From assembly GCA_947478365.1 (NCBI GenBank), contig CANJWG010000002.1:1-64000 (forward strand): 64,000 nucleotides of DNA, read 5' to 3'. Positions 1 to 9,163 of the stretch are shown one piece after another. The DNA comes from Flavobacteriaceae bacterium. Lineage in GTDB: Bacteria > Bacteroidota > Bacteroidia > Flavobacteriales > Flavobacteriaceae. Below the pieces are notes generated by a model. That model made no database searches, was not told the origin of the DNA, and worked only from the letters and a program-made list of their open reading frames with translations. A program made the translations under genes and the position numbers. Position 1 is the first letter of the stretch. Each line of letters starts with the position of its first letter.

Positions 1-612
1 AAATACGGAAAAACTCCTTTAATCATTGGCGGTGGTCATAACAATGCCTATGGAAATATAAAAGGAACAGCACTTGGATTAGGAAAACCAATAAATGCCA
101 TCAATTTTGATGCGCATTCTGATTTTAGAATTCTGGAAGGAAGACATAGTGGCAACGGTTTTTCGTATGCATATGAAGAAGGTTTTCTTAAAAAATATTT
201 CATCTTTGGGTTACACGAAAATTATACTTCTAAAAACGTACTCGATAATTTAAAAAAAATTGAAGACCGTGTAACCTTTAATACTTACGATGAAATAAAA
301 GTAAGGCAACAAAAGAACTTTCAACAAGAGCTAAGCACTGCATTAGATTTTATTAAAAATGAAGCCTACGGAATTGAAATTGATTTAGATGCATTGCCAA
401 ATATTGCTAGTAGCGCTATGACAATGAGTGGTTTTTCAGTAGAAGAATTACGCCAGTTTGTTTTCTTTTTTGGCAACTATAAAAATGCAACTTATCTTCA
501 TATTTGCGAAGGTGCGCCAGAACTTGGTGAAGAAAAAAACAATCATCTTATCGGTAAATTGATTGGATATTTGGTTACCGACTTTATTAAATCGAGAAAG
601 GAATTGATTTAG
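1..612 (+). CDS. Arginase/formimidoylglutamase-family protein, 5'-truncated by window edge
   Basis: Frame 1 is open from base 1: KYGKTPLIIGGGHNNAYGN...NFDAHSDFR...IEIDLDA, the ureohydrolase metal-binding motifs. Confidence 0.8.
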   Translation, partial: KYGKTPLIIGGGHNNAYGNIKGTALGLGKPINAINFDAHSDFRILEGRHSGNGFSYAYEEGFLKKYFIFGLHENYTSKNVLDNLKKIEDRVTFNTYDEIKVRQQKNFQQELSTALDFIKNEAYGIEIDLDALPNIASSAMTMSGFSVEELRQFVFFFGNYKNATYLHICEGAPELGEEKNNHLIGKLIGYLVTDFIKSRKELI

Positions 613-617
613 TTGAT

Positions 618-687
618 GATTTCGGGTTATGGGTTTCGAGTTCAAAACATAGAAAACCCGCAACGCGCAACACCTAACCAATAAAAC
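618..687. repeat. Degenerate heptad tract R1 (NGTTNNG, opposing arrays)
   Basis: gatttcg ggttatg ggtttcg agttcaa aacatag aaaaccc gcaacgc gcaacac ctaacca ataaaac. Confidence 0.6.
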
Positions 688-730
688 CCTATCTTTGCCT
701 CGACTTACTACTTAACAGTAAGTATATTTT

Positions 731-1981
731 ATGTTATTCGAAGAGTTATCATTGTCCAAAAGTATTCAAAGAGCCGTTTTTGAAGAAGGATACACACAGC
801 CCACACCTATTCAGGAAAAAGCTATTCCATTTATTTTAGCAGGAAAAGATTTAGTAGGTTGTGCTCAAACCGGTACTGGAAAAACAGCAGCTTTTGCTAT
901 TCCAATTATACACAACCTTCACAGGATAATAGGTTCATCCAAAAAAACAAAAGAAATTCGTTGTTTAGTAGTAACTCCAACACGAGAATTAGCTGTTCAG
1001 ATTGGCGAAAGTTTTGACACTTATGGAAAATATACCAACATTGGTCAACTAACCATTTTTGGTGGTGTTTCGCAAGTGCCGCAAGTAGATCAATTAAAGA
1101 AAGGTGTTGACATTTTGATTGCCACACCAGGAAGATTATTGGATTTACACAAACAAGGTTTTATTGATTTTGATAGTCTGCATTATTTGGTTTTAGATGA
1201 ATCAGATTTGATGCTCGATATGGGTTTCATAAACGATGTTAGAAAAATTGTAAAACTGGTTCCTAATAACAGACAAACTTTACTGTTTTCGGCGACAATG
1301 CCGATGGCAATCCGTGAATTAGCAGATACTTTTTTAAACAAACCAGAGTATGTTTCGGTAACACCAGTTTCTTCTACAGCAGAAATAATAGAGCAAAAAA
1401 TATATTTTGTTGGAAAAGAAGACAAACGTGGTTTATTGTATCATTTGATACGCAATGAAAACCTCAGCAATGTATTGGTGTTTGTAAGAACAAAACATGG
1501 TGCTGATAATGTAGTTAAAGCGTTAAAAAAACATGGGGTTAATGCCGAAGCAATTCATGGCGACAAATCACAAACGGCAAGACAACGCGTTTTAGATCAT
1601 TTTAAAAACAAAGAAATCTCTGTTTTGGTGGCAACTGATATTGCAGCTCGAGGGATTGATATTGAAAGTTTACCGTATGTAATCAATTTTGATTTGCCCA
1701 ATATTCCCGAAACCTATGTTCACCGAATAGGTCGAACTGGTCGTGCTGGAAACGGCGGAATATCGATTTCGTTTTGCAGCAAAGATGAAGAACCTTATTG
1801 GGTAACTATTCAGAAGTTGATTAAGGTTAATGTAAAAACGATAAAAGACCATCCTTTTCCATGGAAAGATGCTGAACAAAATCAAGAAGCTAAACCTGAT
1901 TTGAGAAACAAAAAGAAACCTGAAGGAAGTAATTCTAGAAAATCAGATGCTTCCAAGAAGAATAAAAAACGCTGGTACTAA
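731..1981 (+). CDS. DEAD/DEAH-box ATP-dependent RNA helicase (RhlE-like)
   Basis: AQTGTGKT, PTRELA, ATPGRL, DESD variant of DEAD, SAT, HRIGRTGR motifs; basic C-terminal tail. Confidence 0.95.
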   Translation: MLFEELSLSKSIQRAVFEEGYTQPTPIQEKAIPFILAGKDLVGCAQTGTGKTAAFAIPIIHNLHRIIGSSKKTKEIRCLVVTPTRELAVQIGESFDTYGKYTNIGQLTIFGGVSQVPQVDQLKKGVDILIATPGRLLDLHKQGFIDFDSLHYLVLDESDLMLDMGFINDVRKIVKLVPNNRQTLLFSATMPMAIRELADTFLNKPEYVSVTPVSSTAEIIEQKIYFVGKEDKRGLLYHLIRNENLSNVLVFVRTKHGADNVVKALKKHGVNAEAIHGDKSQTARQRVLDHFKNKEISVLVATDIAARGIDIESLPYVINFDLPNIPETYVHRIGRTGRAGNGGISISFCSKDEEPYWVTIQKLIKVNVKTIKDHPFPWKDAEQNQEAKPDLRNKKKPEGSNSRKSDASKKNKKRWY

Positions 1982-4182
1982 TAAGTGGTTTCTCTTTTAT
2001 TTACTTGATTTTGAATGACCTGAAATAACATTGAAGGTTCAAAAGGCTTCATCAAAACATCATTCATCCCAGCAGAAATAGCTTGTTCCGCTACTTCTTG
2101 TTTGTCAAAAGCAGTCAGGGCAATAATGGGAATAGTAATTCCTTTTGCTCTTATTTTTCGTGATGTATCAAAACCGTTGATTAATGGCATGTTGATATCC
2201 ATTAATATTAAATCAAACGATTCGCGTTCCAAAGCAACCAAAGCAGCAAAACCATCATCAACAATGGTGCAACTCATATTACTTAGCTCAATTATTTTTT
2301 TGGTTACAACCTGATTAATTTTATTGTCTTCGACAACCAAAATGTTATATAAGTGTCTAGTCGATAAATCAACCTCTATATTATTTATAATTTCTTTTGA
2401 TTTGTCTTCATCAAATTCAAATCCGATAGTGAATGAAAAAGTAGTTCCAATATTTTCTTCACTCACTATATGAATTTCACTATTGAATAATTTTACCAAA
2501 CTTGAAACAATAGATAATCCTAGACCTGTGCCTTGATAATCTTCATCTTTTCTTTCTATCTGAACAAATTTTTCGAAGATTTTTTCTTGATCTTCTTTTG
2601 CTATCCCTATTCCTGTGTCTTTAACTTTAAATTCAATAAAATACGTTTTGTCTTCTACATTTTTCAAATCGGCATAAATAGCAACTTCACCGTTCTTAGT
2701 AAACTTCAAAGCGTTACTTACTAGGTTCATAATAATTTGAGATAACCTGAGTTTATCACCAATTAAAAATTCAGGTATTGCTGTATCAATTTCAATAGTT
2801 AATACATCATTGTTTTTATCAGCGATGTATTCGACAGAATTTTTTATCAAAGTGATTTCATCTGTCAAGTTGAAAATAAGACCTTCTAACACTATTCTTT
2901 TTTCCTCTATTTTATTGATTTGAAGAATATCATTAACCAAAGATAGCAAGTATTTAGCAGAGAACTTTAGGGATTTTAAATGTGGATTATTGAACAATTC
3001 TTTATGTTCGTCTAGGATTATATTGGTAATTCCAATAACACCATATAATGGTGTTCTCAATTCATGAGTAATAGTAGAAACAAATTGTGATTTGAGTTGA
3101 GAAGCTTCTTCTGCTTTTTCTTTGGCCTCTATTAAAGCTTCATTAGCCAATTCTAATTCATGATTAGCTTGTTCTCTAATTTTTACGTTTTTATATAAAG
3201 TCAATAACAATAATAATAAAATTATCAAGATAACAATAAATAGTATTACGATTAACTTAGAATCTTTTTTACTTTGCTTATGCTTTTCGTTTACTTGTTC
3301 AATTCGTTCCAATTGGTTTTTGTATTCGTCTAGCTCTATTTGTAAAGCTGCTTTTTGCAGTTTATCTAACTTATCTTCTGAATAAACAACTTTACTTAAA
3401 GAATCTGATTTTTCATTATACTTTTTTGCTTTTTCAGTTTCTTGATAATGTTTGTAATGGTAAACTAAGTTATCATAAATACTAATTAAATACGAGTCGT
3501 ATCGAATCTCCTTGGCTATTTCCTGGGCTTTAGCATAATATTGTTCTGCTTCAGCTTTTCTATTATGATTTGTTGCGTAAATCCCAAGTAAAGACGTCAA
3601 CATCATTTTGTTTTCCTTGTTACCATATTTCTGTATATGTTCCTTAATGCCTTTTAAATACAGATTTCCTTCATCATATTTATTAATCGCATAATAAGCA
3701 CTGACAATATTCATTTTTGTATTAATGATGTCTTTACTGTCTTTGATTTTTTCGGCATAGAATAACGCCTTTTTAAAATAATTTAATCCTTTTGGAACAT
3801 CATTTAAGTTATAATAATAAACACTTCCTAAATTTCCGTATATCCAATTTAAGAGTTTAACTTTATTGGTTTTTTTGGCATAAGAAAGTGCTTTAAAGTA
3901 AAATTCAATAGCTTTTTTGGAATCGGAGCATTTATCATAAATAACTCCTAGCGTATTGTAGGATTGTGCTATATATAAGTCGTCATTTATACCAAAAGAG
4001 ATAATCAAAGCTTGTTTTGAAGAATCTAATGCCTTGTCATATTGCGCATTATTATAATCAGAAAAAGCTTGATCAAGCAATCTTTTTATTTCAGTTTTCT
4101 CCTTATTATAATCTTGTGCAACCAAATTGGTATAAGAGAAAAGAAAAAATAAAAGTAAACTAATGTATTTGACTTTAATCAT
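1978..4182 (-). CDS. Hybrid sensor histidine kinase/response regulator with N-terminal TPR-like region
   Basis: Signal peptide, TPR-like repeats, TM helix, H-box THELRTPL, HATPase GTGLGLSIV, REC LILMDINMP. Confidence 0.93.
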   Translation of the reverse strand: MIKVKYISLLLFFLFSYTNLVAQDYNKEKTEIKRLLDQAFSDYNNAQYDKALDSSKQALIISFGINDDLYIAQSYNTLGVIYDKCSDSKKAIEFYFKALSYAKKTNKVKLLNWIYGNLGSVYYYNLNDVPKGLNYFKKALFYAEKIKDSKDIINTKMNIVSAYYAINKYDEGNLYLKGIKEHIQKYGNKENKMMLTSLLGIYATNHNRKAEAEQYYAKAQEIAKEIRYDSYLISIYDNLVYHYKHYQETEKAKKYNEKSDSLSKVVYSEDKLDKLQKAALQIELDEYKNQLERIEQVNEKHKQSKKDSKLIVILFIVILIILLLLLLTLYKNVKIREQANHELELANEALIEAKEKAEEASQLKSQFVSTITHELRTPLYGVIGITNIILDEHKELFNNPHLKSLKFSAKYLLSLVNDILQINKIEEKRIVLEGLIFNLTDEITLIKNSVEYIADKNNDVLTIEIDTAIPEFLIGDKLRLSQIIMNLVSNALKFTKNGEVAIYADLKNVEDKTYFIEFKVKDTGIGIAKEDQEKIFEKFVQIERKDEDYQGTGLGLSIVSSLVKLFNSEIHIVSEENIGTTFSFTIGFEFDEDKSKEIINNIEVDLSTRHLYNILVVEDNKINQVVTKKIIELSNMSCTIVDDGFAALVALERESFDLILMDINMPLINGFDTSRKIRAKGITIPIIALTAFDKQEVAEQAISAGMNDVLMKPFEPSMLFQVIQNQVNKRETTY

Positions 4183-4224
4183 ATGTTTGGTTCATCGCTC
4201 AAATATAAAATTTTTATTCAAAAA

Positions 4225-4248
4225 AAAATCCCGATTACTCGGGATTTT
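4225..4248 (-). terminator. Rho-independent terminator downstream of ettA
   Basis: aaaatcccga ttac tcgggatttt, T-run on minus strand. Confidence 0.85.
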
Positions 4249-4260
4249 CTTAGTAAAAGT

Positions 4261-5955
4261 CTAATTTCTAATCAATTTGCGATATTTTATTCGTTTTGGT
4301 GATACATCTGCACCCAAACGTTTCTTTTTGTTTTCTTCATACTCAGAGAATCCACCTTCAAAATAGTACACATCAGAGTTTCCTTCAAACGCTAAAATGT
4401 GCGTACAAATTCTGTCTAAGAACCATCTATCGTGACTAATTACTACTGCACAACCAGCGAAGTTTTCTAATCCTTCCTCCAAAGCACGAAGCGTATTAAT
4501 ATCCAAATCATTTGTTGGCTCATCAAGCAACAATACGTTTCCTTCTTCTTTTAAAGTCATGGCCAAATGCAAACGGTTACGTTCTCCACCTGATAGCGCT
4601 GCCACTTTTTTGTTCTGATCACTTCCGCCAAAGTTAAAACGAGACAAATAAGCTCTTGAGTTTACTTGTCTTCCACCCATCATGATTAATTCTTGTCCGT
4701 CGCAGAAATTTTCCCAAATAGTTTTATTTGGGTCTATATTGGAATGTGATTGGTCAACGTAAGCAATTTTCACTGTTTCACCAACACTAAATTGACCAGC
4801 ATCTGTTTTTTCTTCTCCCATGATCATTCGGAAAATAGTTGATTTACCAGCTCCATTTGGTCCAATAATACCAACAATTCCTGCTTGTGGTAGGGTAAAG
4901 TTTAAATTATCATATAATAATTTATCTCCAAATGCTTTGGCTACATTCTTAGCTTCAATTACATTAGTTCCTAATCGTGGTCCATTCGGAATATAGATTT
5001 CTAATTTTTCATCTAGTTCTTTTTGGTCTTCGTTTAAGAGTTTATCATAGTTTTGCAAACGTGCTTTTTGTTTTGTCTGGCGTCCTTTGGCTCCTTGTCG
5101 CACCCAATCCAACTCTCGTTCTAAAGTTTTTCTACGTTTGGAAGCCACTTTTTCTTCCAGCTCCATACGTTTTGATTTTTGGTCAAGCCAAGAAGAATAG
5201 TTTCCTTTCCACGGAATACCTTCGCCTCTATCCAATTCCAAAATCCAGCCGGCAACATTATCCAAGAAATATCTATCGTGCGTTACGGCAATTACGGTTC
5301 CTGCATATTGAGCTAAATGTTGTTCTAACCAAAGAACACTTTCCGCATCCAAGTGGTTGGTCGGCTCATCTAGTAAAAGCACATCCGGATTTTGTAACAA
5401 CAAACGGCAAAGCGCAACTCTACGTTTTTCTCCGCCTGATAAAACACTAATTGGCATATCCCCGTCAGGAGTGCGAAGAGCGTCCATGGCAACTTCTAAT
5501 TTATTATCAATTTCCCATGCGCCACTAGCGTCAATACGGTCTTGCAATTGCGCTTGACGGTCCATCAATTTATCCATCTTGTCGGCATCCTCATAAACTT
5601 CTGGCAACCCAAACATATCATTGATTTTATTGAATTCGTCCAAAAGCGCCATCGTTTCTGAAACTCCTTCTTTTACGATTTCTAAAACTGTTTTGGTTTC
5701 ATCTAGTTTTGGTTCTTGTTCTAAGTAACCAACAGTATAACCAGGTTGGAAAACCACATCGCCTTGATAATTTTTATCAACTCCGGCGATGATCTTTAAT
5801 AAAGATGATTTACCTGAACCATTTAATCCAAGGATTCCAATCTTTGCTCCATAAAAGAAACTTAAATAAATATTCTTTAAAACTTGCTTATCACTACCTT
5901 GGTAAGATTTACTTAATCGTTGCATTGAGAAAATTACTTTCTTATCGTCTGACAT
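4261..5955 (-). CDS. ettA: ABC-F energy-dependent translational throttle protein EttA
   Basis: Two ABC domains ([39 protein letters not shown]) and ABC-F linker, about 564 aa. Confidence 0.93.
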   Translation of the reverse strand: MSDDKKVIFSMQRLSKSYQGSDKQVLKNIYLSFFYGAKIGILGLNGSGKSSLLKIIAGVDKNYQGDVVFQPGYTVGYLEQEPKLDETKTVLEIVKEGVSETMALLDEFNKINDMFGLPEVYEDADKMDKLMDRQAQLQDRIDASGAWEIDNKLEVAMDALRTPDGDMPISVLSGGEKRRVALCRLLLQNPDVLLLDEPTNHLDAESVLWLEQHLAQYAGTVIAVTHDRYFLDNVAGWILELDRGEGIPWKGNYSSWLDQKSKRMELEEKVASKRRKTLERELDWVRQGAKGRQTKQKARLQNYDKLLNEDQKELDEKLEIYIPNGPRLGTNVIEAKNVAKAFGDKLLYDNLNFTLPQAGIVGIIGPNGAGKSTIFRMIMGEEKTDAGQFSVGETVKIAYVDQSHSNIDPNKTIWENFCDGQELIMMGGRQVNSRAYLSRFNFGGSDQNKKVAALSGGERNRLHLAMTLKEEGNVLLLDEPTNDLDINTLRALEEGLENFAGCAVVISHDRWFLDRICTHILAFEGNSDVYYFEGGFSEYEENKKKRLGADVSPKRIKYRKLIRN

Positions 5956-5962
5956 TTTTTTT

Positions 5963-6018
5963 AAATTTTAAATTTTATAAATATTCTGCTTACTGCGACT
6001 GAACACTGAATACTTTTT
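5963..6018. repeat. Degenerate heptad tract R2 (ACTGNNN)
   Basis: aaatttt aaatttt ataaata ttctgct tactgcg actgaac actgaat acttttt. Confidence 0.6.
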
Positions 6019-6199
6019 ACAAACGCCCTTTTAGAGAACTGAAAACCCAAGCATTGGCTAAAAAACCTACGCCTACGGCACCAAACCCCCAACCTGCAAC
6101 ATCGGCATATCGATAAATCCCTAACCCTATTAGAATAAATCCCATTATAATCATTATTAAGGTTGCCCATCCTAAGACGGTATTTTTATTCATTCCCAT
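6017..6199 (-). CDS. Small membrane protein (CAL67264-family-like)
   Basis: 60 aa, two hydrophobic helices: MGMNKNTVLGWATLIMIIMGFILIGLGIYRYADVAGWGFGAVGVGFLANAWVFS. Confidence 0.7.
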   Translation of the reverse strand: MGMNKNTVLGWATLIMIIMGFILIGLGIYRYADVAGWGFGAVGVGFLANAWVFSSLKGRL

Positions 6200-6253
6200 G
6201 TTTTTTAGTATTTAATTTTTGGAGAGCAAATTTAACTAAAATATATCAGTTTT

Positions 6254-6302
6254 GAAAGGGATAAGAGAAAAGCAAAAGGAATAAGAAAAAGTAGAGAAAA
6301 CT
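6254..6302. repeat. Degenerate heptad tract R3 (GGAWWAG-like)
   Basis: gaaaggg ataagag aaaagca aaaggaa taagaaa aagtaga gaaaact. Confidence 0.5.
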
Positions 6303-6525
6303 ATTCTATTCAAAAGAAAATGATTCAATCGAATCACTCTCCCCTAGTTACTTTATTAACTACCCCTTCTTTTGACCAAGGATTTCACATTAAGTCTTTT
6401 CGATAATCATTAGTATCAATAAGTTTACGCATTGGATGAAAGTATCTTGAAGCGCTAGTGCAGTTAATAGAATAGTAAAGAAGAATATTTTTTTTAATAT
6501 TTATTGATTTTTATAAAGATAGGAA

Positions 6526-7530
6526 TTAATTAAAAATACTTATCAACATTTCCTTTTGTAAATCGCCTTGGGGTAACCCATTTGCTCCAACACCTTTGCT
6601 TTTTACATCAATATCTCGGAGCTTTCCAACAATGGCACTTACTTTTTTCATTGGATAATTATGTGCTGCAGCAATATAATCGTTAACAAAATAAGGGTTT
6701 ACTTTAAGTATTTTGGCAACATTTGCAGCAGATTTATCTTTTAAGCCATGATATTGAAGTAAAGCAGAAAAGAAACTAAAAACCAATCCGTTGGTCATAA
6801 CAATTGGATTATCTTTTTGGTTTTGGGCAAAATAATTGGCTATCTGATAGGCTTTAAATTGGTTCTTTTCACCAATGGCTTTTCTAAACTCAAACACATT
6901 GAAATCCTTACTGAATCCAATATTTTCTTCAATATGATGTGGTGTAATGGTACTTCCCTTTGGCAGAATGATTTCAAGTTTGGTCAATTCGTTAGCAATT
7001 CGGCTCAAATCATTTCCAAGAAACTCGACAAGCATGGCCATTGCTTTGGGTTCAATACCATAACCTCTTCCTTGCAAAACGCGTTTAATCCACTCGCCTA
7101 CTTTATTGTCGTACATCTTTTTGCTTTCGTAAACCAAACCATTTTTTTCGAGCATTTTGGTTACTTTCTTGCGTTTGTCCAACGATTTGTATTTGTAAGC
7201 GAAAACTAAAACCGTTGTATGTTGAGGATTTTCGGCATATTTTTCTAATTGGTCAATCGTTCTGGATAATTCCTGTGCTTCTTTTACAATGACCACTTGG
7301 CGTTCTGCCATCATTGGGTAGCGTTTAGCATTTGCTACAATATCATCAATAGTAGTATCGCGACCATAAAGCACCATTTGGTTAAACCCTTTTTCATCTT
7401 CGGTCAAAAGGGTATCTTCCAAATATTCGGTGATTCTATCAATATAATAAGGCTCTTCACCCATCAAAAAATAGATAGGTTTGATTTTGCCAGCTTTGAT
7501 GTCATTAATTATTTTTACTACTTCGTCCAT
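6526..7530 (-). CDS. holA: DNA polymerase III subunit delta
   Basis: 334 aa, HolA-like: IKPIYFLMGEEPYYIDRI...; C-terminal LKVNPYFVNDY. Confidence 0.92.
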   Translation of the reverse strand: MDEVVKIINDIKAGKIKPIYFLMGEEPYYIDRITEYLEDTLLTEDEKGFNQMVLYGRDTTIDDIVANAKRYPMMAERQVVIVKEAQELSRTIDQLEKYAENPQHTTVLVFAYKYKSLDKRKKVTKMLEKNGLVYESKKMYDNKVGEWIKRVLQGRGYGIEPKAMAMLVEFLGNDLSRIANELTKLEIILPKGSTITPHHIEENIGFSKDFNVFEFRKAIGEKNQFKAYQIANYFAQNQKDNPIVMTNGLVFSFFSALLQYHGLKDKSAANVAKILKVNPYFVNDYIAAAHNYPMKKVSAIVGKLRDIDVKSKGVGANGLPQGDLQKEMLISIFN

Positions 7531-7533
7531 TAT

Positions 7534-7603
7534 TTAATGTTCAGTGTTCAGTCGCAGTTGGCAGTTTGTCTAATTTCTATGTTCTATATTCTTTTCTCTA
7601 AAA
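7534..7603. repeat. Degenerate heptad tract R4 (10 units in register)
   Basis: tttaatg ttcagtg ttcagtc gcagttg gcagttt gtctaat ttctatg ttctata ttctttt ctctaaa. Confidence 0.7.
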
Positions 7604-7620
7604 AAATATATCTTTGTTGA

Positions 7621-8079
7621 ATGCAAAACCTCAACTTTCCTTCCTATAACTTTCGCTTCAAAAATAGTGAAAATAAAGTGTCGATTTTTGATGACATCAG
7701 GAAAAAGTTTATCATTCTTACTTCCGAAGAATGGGTTCGTCAAAATACCATTCAATTCTTATTAAAAGAGAAGAATTATCCAAAATCATATCTCAATATA
7801 GAGAAACTGATTAAGATAAATGATATAACTAAACGCTATGACATTGTTGTTTTTCGACCTGATGGCACATTATCTTTATTGATCGAATGCAAAGCTCCCG
7901 AAGTTAAGATCACACAAGATACTTTTGACCAAATTGCACGTTATAATTTGAAATTGAAAGCTCACTACTTGATGGTAACCAACGGACTAAATCATTACTT
8001 TTGTCAAATGGACTTTGAGAATGAACGATATATATTTCTTGAAGAATTACCTAGTTTTAGACAAGAGACCAAGAGATAA
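7621..8079 (+). CDS. HsdR N-terminal-domain protein (solo PD-(D/E)XK nuclease-like)
   Basis: RYDIVVF...LLIECKAP...FDQIARYN, the D-ExK-QxxxY pattern of type I R-subunit N domains. Confidence 0.85.
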   Translation: MQNLNFPSYNFRFKNSENKVSIFDDIRKKFIILTSEEWVRQNTIQFLLKEKNYPKSYLNIEKLIKINDITKRYDIVVFRPDGTLSLLIECKAPEVKITQDTFDQIARYNLKLKAHYLMVTNGLNHYFCQMDFENERYIFLEELPSFRQETKR

Positions 8080-8101
8080 TAGATGATAGACAAGAGAATA
8101 G
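8059..8101. repeat. Degenerate heptad tract R5 (AGACAAG/AGATAAT)
   Basis: agacaag agaccaag agataat agatgat agacaag agaatag. Confidence 0.7.
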
Positions 8102-9078
8102 CTGTAGTTGTATTAAATTGGAATGGGGCTAAATTGCTGGAGCAATTCTTGCCTTCTGTGGTTGCCTATTCTGATGAAGCAAAAATCTATGTGGCTGATA
8201 ATGATTCGACTGATAAATCGATTGCTATTATAAAAGAAAAGTTTCCATCAATTACTATTATTAAAAATGATGGCAATTATGGTTTTGCCAAAGGTTATAA
8301 TTTAGCATTGAAACAAGTAGAAGAAGAATACTATGCATTGGTAAACTCCGATATTGAAGTTACTAAAAATTGGCTTGCTCCTATACTATCTATATTTGAT
8401 ACAGAAGCAAAAATCGGAATCATACAACCAAAAATATTAGATTATAAAAACAAAGAATGCTTTGAATATGCTGGTGCGGCTGGTGGCTTCATAGACCAAT
8501 TTGGTTATCCATATTGTAGAGGGCGAATTTTTGAAACCATAGAAAAAGACAATGGTCAATATGATGATTCGTTAGAAATTTTTTGGGGTAGCGGTGCTTG
8601 TTTTTTTATTCGAAAAGAAGTTTACCGAAAACTAAACGGTTTTGATGATGATTTTTTTGCACATCAAGAAGAGATTGATTTGTGCTGGCGCGCTTTTAAT
8701 TTGGGCTACAAAGTAAAATACACTTCAGAATCAGTAGTGTATCATGTTGGTGGTGCCACCTTAAACGAAAGCAATCCGAAGAAGACTTTCTTGAACTTCA
8801 GAAACTCATTATTGATGCTTACTAAAAATTTACCAGCAAATAAATTGGTTTCTATTCTTTTTGTGCGGTTCATACTTGATGGTTTTGCCGGAATTCAATT
8901 CATTTTTAAAGGAAATTTTATTCATTGTTGGGCAATTATTAGAGCCCACTTTCATTTTTATCATCTGATAAACAAAACGTTAAAAAAAAGAAACGGATCT
9001 CAGTTCGAAAATTATTATCAGTCCAAAAGCATTGTCTATCGCTACTTCCTGAAAAACGGCACTATATTTGAAAAATGA
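8083..9078 (+). CDS. Glycosyltransferase family 2 protein
   Basis: VVVLNWNGAKLLEQFLPSV...VADNDSTDKS...LVNSDIEV; GT2 rhamnosyltransferase-like. Confidence 0.9.
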   Translation: MIDKRIAVVVLNWNGAKLLEQFLPSVVAYSDEAKIYVADNDSTDKSIAIIKEKFPSITIIKNDGNYGFAKGYNLALKQVEEEYYALVNSDIEVTKNWLAPILSIFDTEAKIGIIQPKILDYKNKECFEYAGAAGGFIDQFGYPYCRGRIFETIEKDNGQYDDSLEIFWGSGACFFIRKEVYRKLNGFDDDFFAHQEEIDLCWRAFNLGYKVKYTSESVVYHVGGATLNESNPKKTFLNFRNSLLMLTKNLPANKLVSILFVRFILDGFAGIQFIFKGNFIHCWAIIRAHFHFYHLINKTLKKRNGSQFENYYQSKSIVYRYFLKNGTIFEK

Positions 9079-9110
9079 TTTTAACAATAGATTATCATTT
9101 AAAACCACTC

Positions 9111-9138
9111 TTGAAATCTAAATTAATATGTACTTTTG
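9111..9138 (+). promoter_or_regulatory. Bacteroidota-type promoter for ompA-like gene
   Basis: TTG ... 17 nt ... TACTTTTG (TAnnTTTG). Confidence 0.6.
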
Positions 9139-9163
9139 TTAAAATTTTTAATTACCCTATCCT

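Noticed and set aside
4977-5450. 157-aa plus-strand ORF
   Set aside because: Antisense to ettA, which has intact ABC-F motifs; low-complexity mirror translation.
6304-6525. Minus-strand coding-like fragment INCTSASRYFHPMRKLIDTNDYRKDLM*NPWSKEGVVNKVTRGE*
   Set aside because: Possible gene relic, but short, with an internal stop and no recognisable family; chance cannot be excluded.
7621-8079. Restriction-modification system
   Set aside because: Only an HsdR N-terminal-like domain; no methyltransferase, specificity or motor genes nearby.
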